Shown: positions 1 through 9,229, numbered from the stretch's first letter. The stretch: 64,000 nucleotides of DNA from Citrobacter portucalensis (GCF_002042885.1 NZ_MVFY01000001.1:310001-374000); one strand, 5' to 3'. Notes: generated by a model from the letters alone, not told the origin. Numbers and translations: made by a program.

Positions 1-1
1 A

Positions 2-1381
2 AACTTCCTGCGCGCCTTTGTAGACTGGCAGGTAGATCTGCTGAACGAGCATACCGATCTGAACGCTGGTGTGGTCATTGTTCGTCCTATCGAAAGTTCC
101 TTCCCGCCATCGCTGAGTACGCAGGATGGCCTCTATACCACTATCATTCGTGGTTTGAATGAGAAGGGCGAGGCCGTCAGTGATGCCCGTCTAATTCGTT
201 CAGTTAACCGTGAAATCAGCGTCTATAGCGAATACGATGAGTTCCTGAAGCTGGCGCATAATCCTGATATGCGTTTTGTGTTCTCTAACACCACGGAAGC
301 AGGTATCAGTTACCACGCGGGCGATAAGTTTGACGACGCGCCAGCGGTTAGTTATCCGGCTAAACTGACGCGTCTGCTGTTCGAACGCTTCAGCTATTTT
401 AACGGCGCATTGGATAAAGGCTGGATTATCATCCCTTGCGAACTGATTGATTATAACGGTGATGCGCTGCGTGAACTGGTTCTGCGCTACGCTCAGGAAT
501 GGGCGCTGCCGGAAGCGTTTATTCAGTGGCTGGATCAGGCCAATGCATTTTGCTCCACGCTGGTGGACCGTATTGTTACCGGCTATCCGCGTGATGAGGT
601 AGCTAAGCTCGAAGCTGAACTGGGCTATCATGATGCTTTCCTCGATACCGCAGAACATTTCTATCTGTTTGTCATTCAGGGGCCGAAGTCATTAGCCGCA
701 GAACTACGTCTGGATAAGTATCCGCTGAATGTCCTGATCGTGGATGACATCAAACCGTACAAAGAGCGCAAAGTGGCGATTCTCAACGGTGCTCACACCG
801 CGCTGGTCCCTGTTGCCTGGCAGGCAGGGTTGGACACCGTGGGTGAGGCGATGAATGACGCTGAGATTTGTGCTTTCGTGGAGAAAGCGATCTATGAAGA
901 GATCATTCCGGTACTGGATTTGCCACGTTATGAGTTAGCTTCTTTCGCCAGCGCGGTAACCGGTCGATTCTGCAACCCGTATATAAAACATCAGCTGCTG
1001 TCGATTGCCCTGAATGGCATGACCAAATTCCGCACCCGTATATTGCCGCAACTGCTGGCAGGGCAACAGGCCAGCGGTAAGCTGCCGGCGCGTTTGACGT
1101 TTGCGCTTGCCGCGTTAATTGCTTTTTATCGTGGAGAGCGCAACGGTGAGTCTTATCCGGTTCAGGATGATGCGCACTGGATAGAACGTTTTCAACAGCT
1201 GTGGTCCCAGCATCGCGATCGCCAGATAAGTACCGAAGCGTTGGTCAAATCTGTACTGGGTGTCAAAGAACACTGGGAACAAGATCTGACGCAGGTTTCT
1301 GGACTGGTGGAACAGGTCTCTGCCGATCTGGATACCATTCTGGCAAAAGGTATGCGTGAAGCCGTTAAGCCACTTTGCTAA
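2..1381 (+). CDS. uxaB: Tagaturonate reductase (altronate oxidoreductase), 5' truncated by the window edge
   Basis: UxaB reduces D-tagaturonate to D-altronate with NADH in the cytoplasmic galacturonate branch of hexuronate catabolism. The reading frame is open from base 2 ([10 protein letters not shown]...) to the TAA at 1379-1381. This gives 459 residues that align from memory nearly residue for residue with E. coli UxaB (483 aa), so about 24 N-terminal residues, including the dinucleotide-binding start, lie outside the window. The internal Met at 71 is not the start. A strong terminator follows at once, so uxaB ends its own transcript. Identification is very secure because of the near identity to a well-known protein. 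Confidence 0.97.
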   Translation, partial: NFLRAFVDWQVDLLNEHTDLNAGVVIVRPIESSFPPSLSTQDGLYTTIIRGLNEKGEAVSDARLIRSVNREISVYSEYDEFLKLAHNPDMRFVFSNTTEAGISYHAGDKFDDAPAVSYPAKLTRLLFERFSYFNGALDKGWIIIPCELIDYNGDALRELVLRYAQEWALPEAFIQWLDQANAFCSTLVDRIVTGYPRDEVAKLEAELGYHDAFLDTAEHFYLFVIQGPKSLAAELRLDKYPLNVLIVDDIKPYKERKVAILNGAHTALVPVAWQAGLDTVGEAMNDAEICAFVEKAIYEEIIPVLDLPRYELASFASAVTGRFCNPYIKHQLLSIALNGMTKFRTRILPQLLAGQQASGKLPARLTFALAALIAFYRGERNGESYPVQDDAHWIERFQQLWSQHRDRQISTEALVKSVLGVKEHWEQDLTQVSGLVEQVSADLDTILAKGMREAVKPLC

Positions 1382-1394
1382 GACGACTACCGAC

Positions 1395-1418
1395 AACCCG
1401 GCTCAGGCCGGGTTTTTT
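1395..1418 (+). terminator. Rho-independent terminator of uxaB
   Basis: Perfect 8-bp stem AACCCGGC/GCCGGGTT with a TCAG loop, followed by a run of T residues, 14 bases after the uxaB stop codon. Confidence 0.93.
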
Positions 1419-1426
1419 CTGGATAT

Positions 1427-1449
1427 ACATTAGTTACAACATACTGTGT
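1427..1449 (-). other. Ter replication-arrest site (Tus-binding site, TerC-like)
   Basis: On the minus strand the 16-base core AGTATGTTGTAACTAA is present without mismatch (plus-strand 1430-1445), matching the core of E. coli Ter sites. The conserved G of the arresting face is on the high-coordinate side. By Ter polarity, forks moving leftward (from the dif side) are blocked and forks moving rightward into the terminus pass. Its place just after uxaB and its polarity agree with E. coli TerC. Confidence 0.93.
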
Positions 1450-1520
1450 GGTTTATATCATAAACCCGGTCTGTGACTTAGGTGCGGCTTCATTTTAAGC
1501 AGGGCAAAAGTTGTTGGGTT

Positions 1521-1545
1521 AATGTTGCGATTAACTTGCAACATT
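1521..1545. promoter_or_regulatory. 8-bp inverted repeat in the yneE upstream region
   Basis: AATGTTGC (1521-1528) and GCAACATT (1538-1545) are perfect complements separated by 9 bases. There is no T-tract, so it looks like an operator or small RNA hairpin rather than a terminator. The binding protein is unknown. Confidence 0.4.
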
Positions 1546-1561
1546 GATCGCTATCGCGTCT

Positions 1562-1581
1562 AATGTGACGGATTTCACATT
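1562..1581. promoter_or_regulatory. Consensus CRP-type site next to yneE
   Basis: The sequence contains TGTGA (1564-1568), six bases, then TCACA (1575-1579), the exact CRP half-site pair, flanked by AAT and T. Its centre is only about 25 bases upstream of the yneE ATG. A protein bound here would overlap the translation-initiation region or a very short leader, which fits repression better than classical activation. The site is seen directly; its function is inferred. Confidence 0.6.
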
Positions 1582-1596
1582 TTCCCGAAGATAACC

Positions 1597-2511
1597 ATGA
1601 TCGTTCGTCCCCAACAACACTGGCTGCGCCTGATATTCGTCTGGCATGGTTCAGTATTATCTAAAATATTCTCACGGTTGCTGCTGAACTTCCTGCTCTC
1701 CATCGCCGTTATCATCATGTTGCCCTGGTATACGATGTTGGGTATTAAATTTACCCTGGCACCGTTCAGTATTCTGGGCGTGGCGATTGCTATCTTTTTA
1801 GGTTTTCGCAATAACGCCTGCTATTCACGTTATGTCGAAGCCAGACACCTGTGGGGACAGTTGATGATTGCTTCCCGATCGCTACTTCGCGAGGTGAAAA
1901 CCACCTTACCGGATGACGCTGAACTGGGGCAGTTTGTTCGTCTGCAAATCGCATTTGCCCACTGTTTACGCATGACATTACGTCGAAACCCACAGGCAGA
2001 GCCGTTGGCGAAATATCTCAGCGAGAAAGATCTGCAGACGGTATTTGCCGCACAATCGCCAGCAAACCGCATTTTGTTGCTGATGGGGGAGTGGTTGGCC
2101 ATACGCAGACGTGATGGACAGCTGTCCGATATATTATTTCATAGTTTAAACAACAGATTAAATGATATGTCGGCAGTACTGGCAGGTTGTGAGCGAATCG
2201 CGAATACACCAGTTCCGTTTGCTTATACTTTGATCCTTCATCGCACTGTTTATCTGTTTTGTATCATGCTGCCATTCGCGTTGGTGGTGGATCTTCACTA
2301 CATGACGCCGTTTATTTCAGTGCTTATTTCCTATACTTTTATCTCGCTCGATGCGCTTGCGGAAGAGCTTGAAGATCCGTTTGGTACTGAGAACAATGAT
2401 CTGCCGCTGGATGCGATTTGCAATGCAATCGAAATCGATTTACTGCAAATGAACGATGAAACTAATGTGCCAGCAAAACATATGCCGGATAAACATTACC
2501 AACTAACTTAG
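1597..2511 (+). CDS. yneE: Bestrophin-like (UPF0187) inner-membrane protein YneE
   Basis: A 304-residue membrane protein of the bestrophin/UPF0187 family; bestrophin homologues form pentameric ion channels in the inner membrane. Hydrophobic segments lie at about residues 20-65 and 205-255. The family-typical stretch FLGFRNNACYSRYVEARHLW is near residue 68, and the acidic LAEELEDPFGTENNDLPL near residue 265 is characteristic. Length and position after uxaB match E. coli YneE. The stop codon overlaps by four bases the stop of the convergent gene at 2508. An exact CRP-like palindrome lies directly upstream. The physiological ion or substrate is not established. Confidence 0.92.
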   Translation: MIVRPQQHWLRLIFVWHGSVLSKIFSRLLLNFLLSIAVIIMLPWYTMLGIKFTLAPFSILGVAIAIFLGFRNNACYSRYVEARHLWGQLMIASRSLLREVKTTLPDDAELGQFVRLQIAFAHCLRMTLRRNPQAEPLAKYLSEKDLQTVFAAQSPANRILLLMGEWLAIRRRDGQLSDILFHSLNNRLNDMSAVLAGCERIANTPVPFAYTLILHRTVYLFCIMLPFALVVDLHYMTPFISVLISYTFISLDALAEELEDPFGTENNDLPLDAICNAIEIDLLQMNDETNVPAKHMPDKHYQLT

Positions 2512-2885
2512 TTTCGTTCTGTTTCCCACCATGCTGGCCGCATATCAGAAAACGAATGAAACTCCGGCGCCAGATCTTCATCATTAGGATCGTCAAAAGC
2601 GCCGGCTAAAAGCGCAATGACCGGAGCGTCATCGATGGCGCCCACGGAACTACCGCACTGAGGGCAAAAAGCCCGACTGGTGGTTTCAGATGAGCGCCAG
2701 GTTGTTGGTTTTCCGGCTTTTCCCGTCCATTCTACATTTTCTGCATCAAACTCAATCCAGACGACAGTCGGGGCCCCCGTATGTTTCCGGCATATATCGC
2801 ATGAGCAGGTATGGGAATTATTAGGACTGCTGGCAGTGAAGCGGATCGAGCCACACAGACACCCACCAATGTAGACTTTAGACAT
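2508..2885 (-). CDS. GFA/CENP-V family zinc-binding enzyme
   Basis: A 125-residue protein of the GFA (glutathione-dependent formaldehyde-activating enzyme/CENP-V) fold. Zinc ligands are visible as CLC (Cys9, Cys11), CSCDIC (Cys27, Cys29, Cys32) and CPQC (Cys74, Cys77), in the order typical of the family. Family members are mostly uncharacterised; formaldehyde activation should not be assumed. I chose the ATG at 2885, preceded by a G-rich ribosome site, over an upstream in-frame ATG at 2918. It is convergent with yneE with a 4-base overlap. Family assignment is confident; the substrate is unknown. Confidence 0.85.
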   Translation of the reverse strand: MSKVYIGGCLCGSIRFTASSPNNSHTCSCDICRKHTGAPTVVWIEFDAENVEWTGKAGKPTTWRSSETTSRAFCPQCGSSVGAIDDAPVIALLAGAFDDPNDEDLAPEFHSFSDMRPAWWETERN

Positions 2886-3016
2886 AACAACCCCCGTCAG
2901 AAACATGTGGCAAGACACTAGCAGATGCCTGACATAGCCACTAGATCCTTATGATAAAAAGGCGAGGGCGCGCATACTCGGTAGCCCTGTCCTGTGATCT
3001 GTCTGATGATAAACGC

Positions 3017-3775
3017 TTAACTATTGCGTCTGGCAACAATAAACAACCGCGGAAATGCCAGCAAAATATTGCCGTTTTCCTGCAACGGATATTGATCCTG
3101 AAGCAGTTCATGGTAGCGAGCCAGGTAATGACGCTGCTCGCTTTCGCTCAAATCCTGCAACCAGGGGCGTAGTCCCGTTGAGCTTACCCAGTCGATAATC
3201 GCCTGATGCGAATCCATAATGTGATAATACGTTGTACGCCAGATATCCACATCACAACCCGCTTCGGTCAAAATATCATAGTAGGCGTGAACGCCAGGAA
3301 GCGGAGCACGCCCTCGGTCGGGGTAATCTTGTTCATAAGCCACTTCGCGCATCAGTACATGCGTGGGCTCCAGCCAGTTATCCGGCATTTGCACGGCCAG
3401 AACGCCGTTGTGACTCAGTTGTGAGACCAAATGTGGGAATAATTCATAGTGATCGGGCACCCACTGTAACGACGCATTTGCATAAAGCAGATCCACGGGA
3501 TGCTCGGGCTTAAACTGGCTAATATCCGCTTCGATAAAATGGCAGTCAGGTAATGCGTTGCGCGCTTCATTCAACATAGCAGGTGAAGAATCGACACCTG
3601 TTGTCTTTGCCGTGGGCCAGCGCTGATGCAGCAATGCCGTACTGTTTCCCGGACCACAACCAAGATCAACAACTGAGCGGACATTTTCTAACGCCACACG
3701 GCTGAGTAATTCTGCTGCGGGTCTTGAACGTTCAGTTGCATATTGCAGATAAAGCGAAGGGTTCCAGTCGGCCAT
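3017..3775 (-). CDS. tam: Trans-aconitate 2-methyltransferase
   Basis: Tam methylates trans-aconitate, a TCA-cycle by-product that inhibits aconitase, using S-adenosylmethionine in the cytosol. The 252-residue product starts [10 protein letters not shown] and carries the SAM-binding motif [12 protein letters not shown] at about residues 35-45. The remainder is close to E. coli Tam, including the end [12 protein letters not shown], and the length is the same. The start at 3775 is preceded by CTGGAG at good spacing; an upstream ATG would add 22 unrelated residues. It sits near yneE and uxaB as in E. coli and is divergent from the downstream acetyltransferase. Confidence 0.95.
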   Translation of the reverse strand: MADWNPSLYLQYATERSRPAAELLSRVALENVRSVVDLGCGPGNSTALLHQRWPTAKTTGVDSSPAMLNEARNALPDCHFIEADISQFKPEHPVDLLYANASLQWVPDHYELFPHLVSQLSHNGVLAVQMPDNWLEPTHVLMREVAYEQDYPDRGRAPLPGVHAYYDILTEAGCDVDIWRTTYYHIMDSHQAIIDWVSSTGLRPWLQDLSESEQRHYLARYHELLQDQYPLQENGNILLAFPRLFIVARRNS

Positions 3776-3885
3776 GTATAAATCTCCAGTATGAGAGGAA
3801 AAGTCGGAAAAGGACGGTATAAGACCTTGCCGATGAGCCACTTATTTTAGAAGATTATATGAAAATGAATGATAAGGGCAGGAAT

Positions 3886-4407
3886 ATGCTGGAAACATCA
3901 AGGTTGATATTACGACAGTGGGAGGCTAAAGACCGAGCCCCTTTTTCTGTACTCAATGCCGATTCTGACGTGATGCGTTATTTCCCCGCGCCGCTACAGA
4001 AAGCTGAAAGCGATAACCTGGCCGATAGATTTAGTGAAGGTATTGCAGAACGCGGCTGGGGATTTTGGGCCGTAGAGCTAAAAGAAACACACCAGTTTGT
4101 GGGCTGTGTGGGGTTGCATCCACAACCTGATAAATTTCATTTTTCACCCTGTACCGAAATTGGCTGGCGCCTTGCTAAAGCATACTGGCACCAGGGTCTG
4201 GCGTTAGAAGCCGCGCAAGCGAGTCTTGCATTTGCTTTTGACGTACTGGCGCTAAATGAAGTCGTTTCATTTACTTCTGTGCTGAATAAACCGTCAGAGA
4301 ATCTGATGATACGACTTGGTATGAATAAAACAGAAGAGTTTACGCATCCCGCGTTGCCGCCAGATCATCGATTGGCACAACATGTTCTGTATCGTCTTTG
4401 CCGATAA
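3886..4407 (+). CDS. GNAT-family (RimJ/RimL-type) N-acetyltransferase
   Basis: A 173-residue acetyltransferase opening with LETSRLILRQW, the classic first strand of RimJ/RimL-like GNAT enzymes. It continues through EIGWRLAKAYWHQGLALEAA, the acetyl-CoA-binding motif A region at about residues 95-115, and the usual late helix ENLMIRLGM. Such enzymes acetylate protein N-termini or small amines with acetyl-CoA; the substrate is not predictable here. I prefer the ATG at 3886, with AGGA upstream, to the ATG at 3859. It is divergent from tam and convergent with the EamA gene. Confidence 0.85.
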   Translation: MLETSRLILRQWEAKDRAPFSVLNADSDVMRYFPAPLQKAESDNLADRFSEGIAERGWGFWAVELKETHQFVGCVGLHPQPDKFHFSPCTEIGWRLAKAYWHQGLALEAAQASLAFAFDVLALNEVVSFTSVLNKPSENLMIRLGMNKTEEFTHPALPPDHRLAQHVLYRLCR

Positions 4408-4416
4408 TTAATCAGT

Positions 4417-5253
4417 CTATTTTGCTCCTTTTCTCATATCAGAGAAAATAACTAAGCCAATTCCAGCCAAAATAATGACGCTTGCGAGAAGGATTCTGAC
4501 GGTGAGCGTTTCGCCCAAAAATATGATCCCACCGAGAGTGGCCAGACAAGGTACGCTGAGTTGAATAGTACTGGCCGTTGTGGACCTGAGTAAGGGGAGC
4601 AATGAATACCACAGCAGATATGCACCTCCCGATGTAATTGCACCAGAAAGCACGCCCAGAACTAATCCATATATATCGATATGAAGATGAGAATGGAAGA
4701 ACAGAGGAATAATCAATGCGACCGGGATTGACAGGATGAAATTCCCCCCGGTAGAAGCAGCAGCATCCGTGATTTTTTTCCCTGTGATACTGTAGAACGC
4801 CCAGGCTAACCCAGCAATAACCATCATTATTGCAGCATACAAGGAAGGGCGTTCTGCACCAGGAAGCAGCAATATGGCTATTCCAGCCAATGCTCCGAGT
4901 ATTCCTGTTATTTTTAAAATTACGAGCTTTTCTCCCTGAGCTATCCCCCATACTGTCATGACGAGCTGAACGGTACCAAAGAGCAGCAGGGCACCAGCGC
5001 CGGTGCTGAGAGAAACATAGGCAATGGAGAATGAAAAAACATAGATGCAAAGGAGCAGGGCATTTAACCACTTGAACTCAAATTTTCTGCTGTCAGATGT
5101 TATCGCAATAAATAAAAAAAGGGCAATTGCGCCACTTATCAACCGGAGGCTGCTGAATGAAATAGCATCAGCATGCATCCCCTTCAACGCGAGTCGGCAA
5201 AGTACGGAGTTGCCGGCAAATGCGACCATTGCGATGATGATTCTGATGAGCAA
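4417..5253 (-). CDS. EamA/DMT-superfamily inner-membrane transporter
   Basis: A 278-residue protein that is hydrophobic throughout, consistent with ten transmembrane helices arranged as two EamA repeats. The drug/metabolite transporter superfamily exports amino acids, amines or metabolites. The start appears to be TTG at 5253, with AAAGGA seven bases upstream; an ATG eight codons later (5229) is the alternative. The end is basic (SDMRKGAK), as expected for a cytoplasmic tail. The substrate is unknown. It ends 9 bases from the convergent acetyltransferase, with no clear terminator between them. Confidence 0.85.
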   Translation of the reverse strand: MLIRIIIAMVAFAGNSVLCRLALKGMHADAISFSSLRLISGAIALFLFIAITSDSRKFEFKWLNALLLCIYVFSFSIAYVSLSTGAGALLLFGTVQLVMTVWGIAQGEKLVILKITGILGALAGIAILLLPGAERPSLYAAIMMVIAGLAWAFYSITGKKITDAAASTGGNFILSIPVALIIPLFFHSHLHIDIYGLVLGVLSGAITSGGAYLLWYSLLPLLRSTTASTIQLSVPCLATLGGIIFLGETLTVRILLASVIILAGIGLVIFSDMRKGAK

Positions 5254-5305
5254 GATAACGTCCTTTAGTCGATACGATAATTAGCACAAGATGCAGGTGT
5301 TGTCT

Positions 5306-5683
5306 TTAAAAACAGGTGTGTTGATTAACATAATTGCCAACATCAACGACTCTATTCGTGTTGGGATCGACATTAAGAACGACAAAACGCATTTGCGGGC
5401 AGAACAGCTCTGCACTTTTCTTGCTGCATTCAGTTTGTAGCCATCGATGCTCACCCTGTTCGGTTACAACCGTGTTCACGTTTCCGTATTCGCTGCACAC
5501 AAAACCTTTTTCAGTTGCTCTTTGCCTTGCTCCCTCCAGGCTCAGACCAATAACATTCAGCTCATCGACCTCTTTGGCATGTGTGCTGTCGGAAACACGG
5601 GTTAATGTGCAGCTCGACAGCGTAGAGGTAGAAAGTAGTAATAATATGATACGTAAGAAGATGTTATCGTCTTTTAGGAACAT
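5306..5683 (-). CDS. Small uncharacterised lipoprotein with four cysteines in the mature domain
   Basis: A 125-residue predicted lipoprotein. A short charged start (MFLKDDNIFLR) is followed by a hydrophobic stretch and the lipobox LSSC, giving a lipidated Cys near residue 25. The mature part has four further cysteines, possibly two disulphides, and ends in NYVNQHTCF. I know no function. The start at 5683 is preferred to upstream Met 5731 because the signal sequence then has normal length. It begins 23 bases after the HAD phosphatase on the same strand, so it may be the last gene of the sulfatase/Bat transcript. Confidence 0.65.
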   Translation of the reverse strand: MFLKDDNIFLRIILLLLSTSTLSSCTLTRVSDSTHAKEVDELNVIGLSLEGARQRATEKGFVCSEYGNVNTVVTEQGEHRWLQTECSKKSAELFCPQMRFVVLNVDPNTNRVVDVGNYVNQHTCF

Positions 5684-5706
5684 GGACTGATGCCTTAAAC
5701 TGATCG

Positions 5707-6708
5707 TTATGGTGATGATTTCACGACGCACTGCGCCGGGTCAAATACGGTCTTCCAGTCCTGTTTCATATCAACCACGGTCCAGCCATGCGATTTCGCC
5801 TGCGTTAATCCATCAACAAGTTTTCCGCTTGCGGGGGGGTGACTATCATAGGCGTATTCACGTGCGGCATCGGTATGATGGACCAGCAGTCCGAAGGTTT
5901 TCGCGTCCGGATTGGCGGCCGTGTACTGCAGCATGGCGAGATCGCCATCGCTATTGCCAAATGCGCCCACGGGGCGCTGCCCCATAAACAGGTGGATCGC
6001 CACGGGCTTGTTCGCCGCGTCATCATTGAAGGCTCCCGACATCGTCTTGGTGATTGTTGTCCCATCTCCGGATAACGCGAATTCGCCGAGCGCGAACGAT
6101 CCGATCACCTGTTCTGGCGGAATACCATACATTTTTTGCGAGAGCACGCGCATGAAATCTATCCCGCCGCCGGAAACAATCCAGGTTTTAAAGCCATTCT
6201 CTCGTAGATAATCCAGCAACTGACGCATAGGTTGATATCCCATCTGGTCATACTGGCAGCCAAAACGTGGGTCTTTATGCGTTGAAACCCAGTTGGTAAC
6301 GCGCTGAGTAAAGTCCTCCGTTGTCATGCCACTGTGCGTGAGCGATAGCAGGTGCATAAGCCCTTTTTCTCCTGAACCGACGACGCTTTTGAGGTCGTCT
6401 TTCAATACGGCCTGCACCAGCGGATCGTTCGACCAATTGGGATTTTCTGGGGCAAGACGTTTAATCTCGTCCAGCGCGAACTGGATCTGAAACGTCATCG
6501 GCGCTTCCGGCCACAGTGTGCCGTCATTATCAAATACGACGTAGCGTTTATCAGTGGGAATAAACGTTGGACGATCGGGGTTGGTGGCATTTTGTACCCA
6601 TTCTTCAATAGCGTGTTTGGCTGCCGTGTCATTCCATGCGGAGAGGGGCTCAGCCGCGGCGGTGCTGCAAAGGCCGCATAAAGCCAGTGTAATTAACGTA
6701 TGCTTCAT
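5707..6708 (-). CDS. Periplasmic HAD-superfamily phosphatase
   Basis: A 333-residue exported hydrolase. The signal peptide MKHTLITLALCGLCSTAAA is followed by the HAD nucleophile motif DNDGT at residues 60-64. Later HAD motifs are IVSGGGIDF (motif II Ser) and FGNSDGDLAM (motif IV acidic residues). This is the architecture of the phosphoserine-phosphatase-like HAD subgroup, but the export signal places it in the periplasm, so the substrate is probably not serine phosphate. It overlaps the upstream batD-like gene by four bases (ATGA) and is thus translationally coupled to the Bat operon. Confidence 0.85.
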   Translation of the reverse strand: MKHTLITLALCGLCSTAAAEPLSAWNDTAAKHAIEEWVQNATNPDRPTFIPTDKRYVVFDNDGTLWPEAPMTFQIQFALDEIKRLAPENPNWSNDPLVQAVLKDDLKSVVGSGEKGLMHLLSLTHSGMTTEDFTQRVTNWVSTHKDPRFGCQYDQMGYQPMRQLLDYLRENGFKTWIVSGGGIDFMRVLSQKMYGIPPEQVIGSFALGEFALSGDGTTITKTMSGAFNDDAANKPVAIHLFMGQRPVGAFGNSDGDLAMLQYTAANPDAKTFGLLVHHTDAAREYAYDSHPPASGKLVDGLTQAKSHGWTVVDMKQDWKTVFDPAQCVVKSSP

Positions 6709-7718
6709 TGTGAGTTCCTGTTATCTGGGGTTTGTCCCGGTAACGAAATCGGCTGCCAGAATCGGCACCAGCGGTGAGATAAATAACGCGCGCTACGCAG
6801 CAATGTGCGGCGGAAAATAAACATAAGAACGAGTAAAGCGAGGCTGCCCGTCAGCAGCAGCACGGTCGACCATGTGAAGGTGTCGCGGCTGCCTTTTAAC
6901 ACAGATTCTGCCCCAGCGGTGCGTGAAGCGGCAACGGTATATTTACTGCCGGGCAGTTCAGCGATTTGCCATTGCTGATGGGTTGTATCCCACCAACGTA
7001 ATTTAATCGGCGGTAGTGTGATTTCTCCTGCATCAACCAGTAAATAGCGGAGTGTTTCCACGCGTTCAGCGCCTGTAATGTCACCGCGCCCCGACGTCAG
7101 CATACGGTTTTCTGGTGTCAATCGTTGGGTGTGCGTGCCGTTTATAGCATACAGCAGCTGTGGGATCTGAGCGGGCATCACATCGGTAGCATTGGCTGTG
7201 ACGACGCGTTCGATTACGTCACCGGCGCGCAGCGTTTTATCTTCACCACTGCGGTAAATATTGACCTTCTGGCTGAGCGAAAAGCTGGAAGCGGGCAGAA
7301 AACGGTCCGGTTGTTGGACACCTGTCGGCCAGCTAACCGCCGTTTCCAGTGCAGGCAGTTTGACCGTAACGGGTGCTTGCCCGGATGCGGTTAATGTCAT
7401 TTCGAAAGCCGGTAAATCCAGCTTACCCTGATCCCATGCAGTGATTTGGCGTTCCATGCGCACGCCGCTCCAGCTTGTACCGCCATCGTGACGGGTCAGC
7501 AATTGATTCGGTGACGTGCTGGTTAGAATATCGCCATTTTCTACTGGGAAATCGGGCCACTGCGGCGGCGGGTTAAACCAGGAATCTGTCCAGAACGTTA
7601 CCGCTACCCGCACCGGCTGGCCAGGGACAACGTGTTCTGGGGCGATCAATTCGCGGGAGACCGTCATTGCCGCCTGGCAGGGAAGTACCGCCAGCAGTAA
7701 TAACCAGATAAGCTTCAT
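6705..7718 (-). CDS. BatD-like exported protein anchored at its C-terminus
   Basis: A 337-residue protein with a signal peptide (MKLIWLLLLAVLPCQA), a beta-rich exported body and one C-terminal transmembrane helix near residues 285-305 followed by a basic cytoplasmic tail. This layout and its position after BatA and BatB/C genes identify a BatD-type component of the Bat (Bacteroides aerotolerance) system. It overlaps both neighbours by four bases. Bat proteins are thought to form a membrane complex with MoxR ATPases; the exact role of BatD is not known. The sequence itself is only weakly characteristic, so context carries much of this call. Confidence 0.75.
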   Translation of the reverse strand: MKLIWLLLLAVLPCQAAMTVSRELIAPEHVVPGQPVRVAVTFWTDSWFNPPPQWPDFPVENGDILTSTSPNQLLTRHDGGTSWSGVRMERQITAWDQGKLDLPAFEMTLTASGQAPVTVKLPALETAVSWPTGVQQPDRFLPASSFSLSQKVNIYRSGEDKTLRAGDVIERVVTANATDVMPAQIPQLLYAINGTHTQRLTPENRMLTSGRGDITGAERVETLRYLLVDAGEITLPPIKLRWWDTTHQQWQIAELPGSKYTVAASRTAGAESVLKGSRDTFTWSTVLLLTGSLALLVLMFIFRRTLLRSARYLSHRWCRFWQPISLPGQTPDNRNSQ

Positions 7719-9229
7719 TGGTCTTCTCCTGGCTGGGTTCGGTAGAGGCTTTCTAACAGCCCAGAAGGTGAAACCGCCAGATTTTCATACCACTGATTCA
7801 CCTGTGGATTCCCTCCGGCAATGGGCTGAATATCCTTTTGTTCTGCCCCCTGGTGGGGCTTCAGGTCGTGCTTAATTTCATCGGGTTTATAATCTTCTTC
7901 TTCTCCCTGAGCCGATTTATTTTCGCGCTCCTTTTGTCGCAGTTGCATAATGATTGCGGCGATTTTTGCGCGGTTACCCTGCGCCAGCTTCCAGTCCGGG
8001 CGCAGGCTTAACGCCCGATCGTAGCTGTTCAACGCCTGTTGCCACTGCTTTTGCTGGGCGTAGCTATTGCCTGTCCAGAGCAGTGCTTCCGGGGTTTGTT
8101 CCGCCTGTCGGAACGCGGCGGTAGCGGCGGGATAATTTCCCGCCCGATACCATGCGATACCTTGCCGGAGTGGATCGTTAAAATGCTGGGCCGCGCGGGC
8201 GTAATCCCCTTTGGAGAACGCACGCTGCCCCTGCACATCGGGGCTTATCCAGGCATCCAGCCAGGCGGCGTGGCCGGAAGGCTGCCAGAGCAGCAGCGGC
8301 GCGACCAACACCCAGCAAAAGAGCTGGCGTCGCCAGATTAACAGCAGGGCAAGTATTGGGAGCGTTAGCATCCAGCCATCGTTCCGCCAGTGTAAATCGC
8401 TGCGGGCATTGTTTTGCGCGGTGACGCTTTGCTGGATGTGGCTCTGTACCACGGGCAGGTCGTCATCATCGGCGGTCACCAGCGTGACCGGAATTCCGTC
8501 GTCGCGCACCTGCTCGAAGCGCGAAACGTTCAACCGTGTATCCGTACCACTGGCGGCATATTTCTCGGGCAGCGCGCCCCCTTGCGCGGTTCCGGGCACC
8601 CAGATTTGTAGCGGCGTCTTTTGTTCGCCAAGCCATCTGGCGTCTTCTGCGCTTAAGGTATCGGCCACCAGGATAATGCTGCGCGGCGCGGCGGGCATAT
8701 TACGCATTGCCAGCGAGACCGCATGTTGTAATCCAGAACCTTCGCCAGACGGTAATAGTGCAGGCGTTTGCGCATGCAGGAACAGCGAGTAAAAGGCCGT
8801 ATCGACGGTAAGTGGAGTGGTAAGCCAGGCCCCGGCGTTATAGACCACCAGGCCAAAGCGTGTTCCCGGCATGCGTTCCATCAGCGACATAATTTTGGTC
8901 TGCATCCGCTGATGTCTGCTGGGAGGCAGGTCGCTGGCAAGCATCGCGGTATCCTGCTGCAAAATCACCATCACGTTGCTTTCTGGCGTCAGGGCGGCAG
9001 GAAGCTGACGCTGCCAGCTTGGGCCTGCGAGCGCGATAACACCAAGCATCACCAGCCACGGCAGCGCCCGACTAAGTTTACGTTGTCGCCCGACGATCAG
9101 CGCGTTTGCCAGCGACTTATCCATAATGCGTGACCAGGCGCTACGCCCGGCAGAGGGTAACCACCACAGCGCGATGGCAGGAATCAACAGCAGCAAACGC
9201 CAGGGGTATAAAAAGTGAAAATCACTCAT
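7715..9229 (-). CDS. BatB/BatC fusion: membrane VWA domain plus TPR repeats, with no recognisable MIDAS
   Basis: A 504-residue protein. Two N-terminal hydrophobic helices precede a von Willebrand A-like domain (about residues 80-270). A further membrane segment (about 290-320) is followed by tetratricopeptide repeats (about 325-430) and a charged tail. This combines what are separate batB and batC genes in other bacteria. The usual VWA metal site DxSxS is absent: the first strand reads VILQQDTAML where BatA has ILDVSGSM. The domain therefore probably cannot bind Mg2+ in the standard way. Overlaps of four bases on both sides indicate translational coupling. Confidence 0.82.
   Translation of the reverse strand: MSDFHFLYPWRLLLLIPAIALWWLPSAGRSAWSRIMDKSLANALIVGRQRKLSRALPWLVMLGVIALAGPSWQRQLPAALTPESNVMVILQQDTAMLASDLPPSRHQRMQTKIMSLMERMPGTRFGLVVYNAGAWLTTPLTVDTAFYSLFLHAQTPALLPSGEGSGLQHAVSLAMRNMPAAPRSIILVADTLSAEDARWLGEQKTPLQIWVPGTAQGGALPEKYAASGTDTRLNVSRFEQVRDDGIPVTLVTADDDDLPVVQSHIQQSVTAQNNARSDLHWRNDGWMLTLPILALLLIWRRQLFCWVLVAPLLLWQPSGHAAWLDAWISPDVQGQRAFSKGDYARAAQHFNDPLRQGIAWYRAGNYPAATAAFRQAEQTPEALLWTGNSYAQQKQWQQALNSYDRALSLRPDWKLAQGNRAKIAAIIMQLRQKERENKSAQGEEEDYKPDEIKHDLKPHQGAEQKDIQPIAGGNPQVNQWYENLAVSPSGLLESLYRTQPGEDQ

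Noticed and set aside
5461..5475. GGTTACAACC, another near-Ter core
   Set aside because: Only the inner eight bases match; the outer Ter positions are CG instead of AT and TA.
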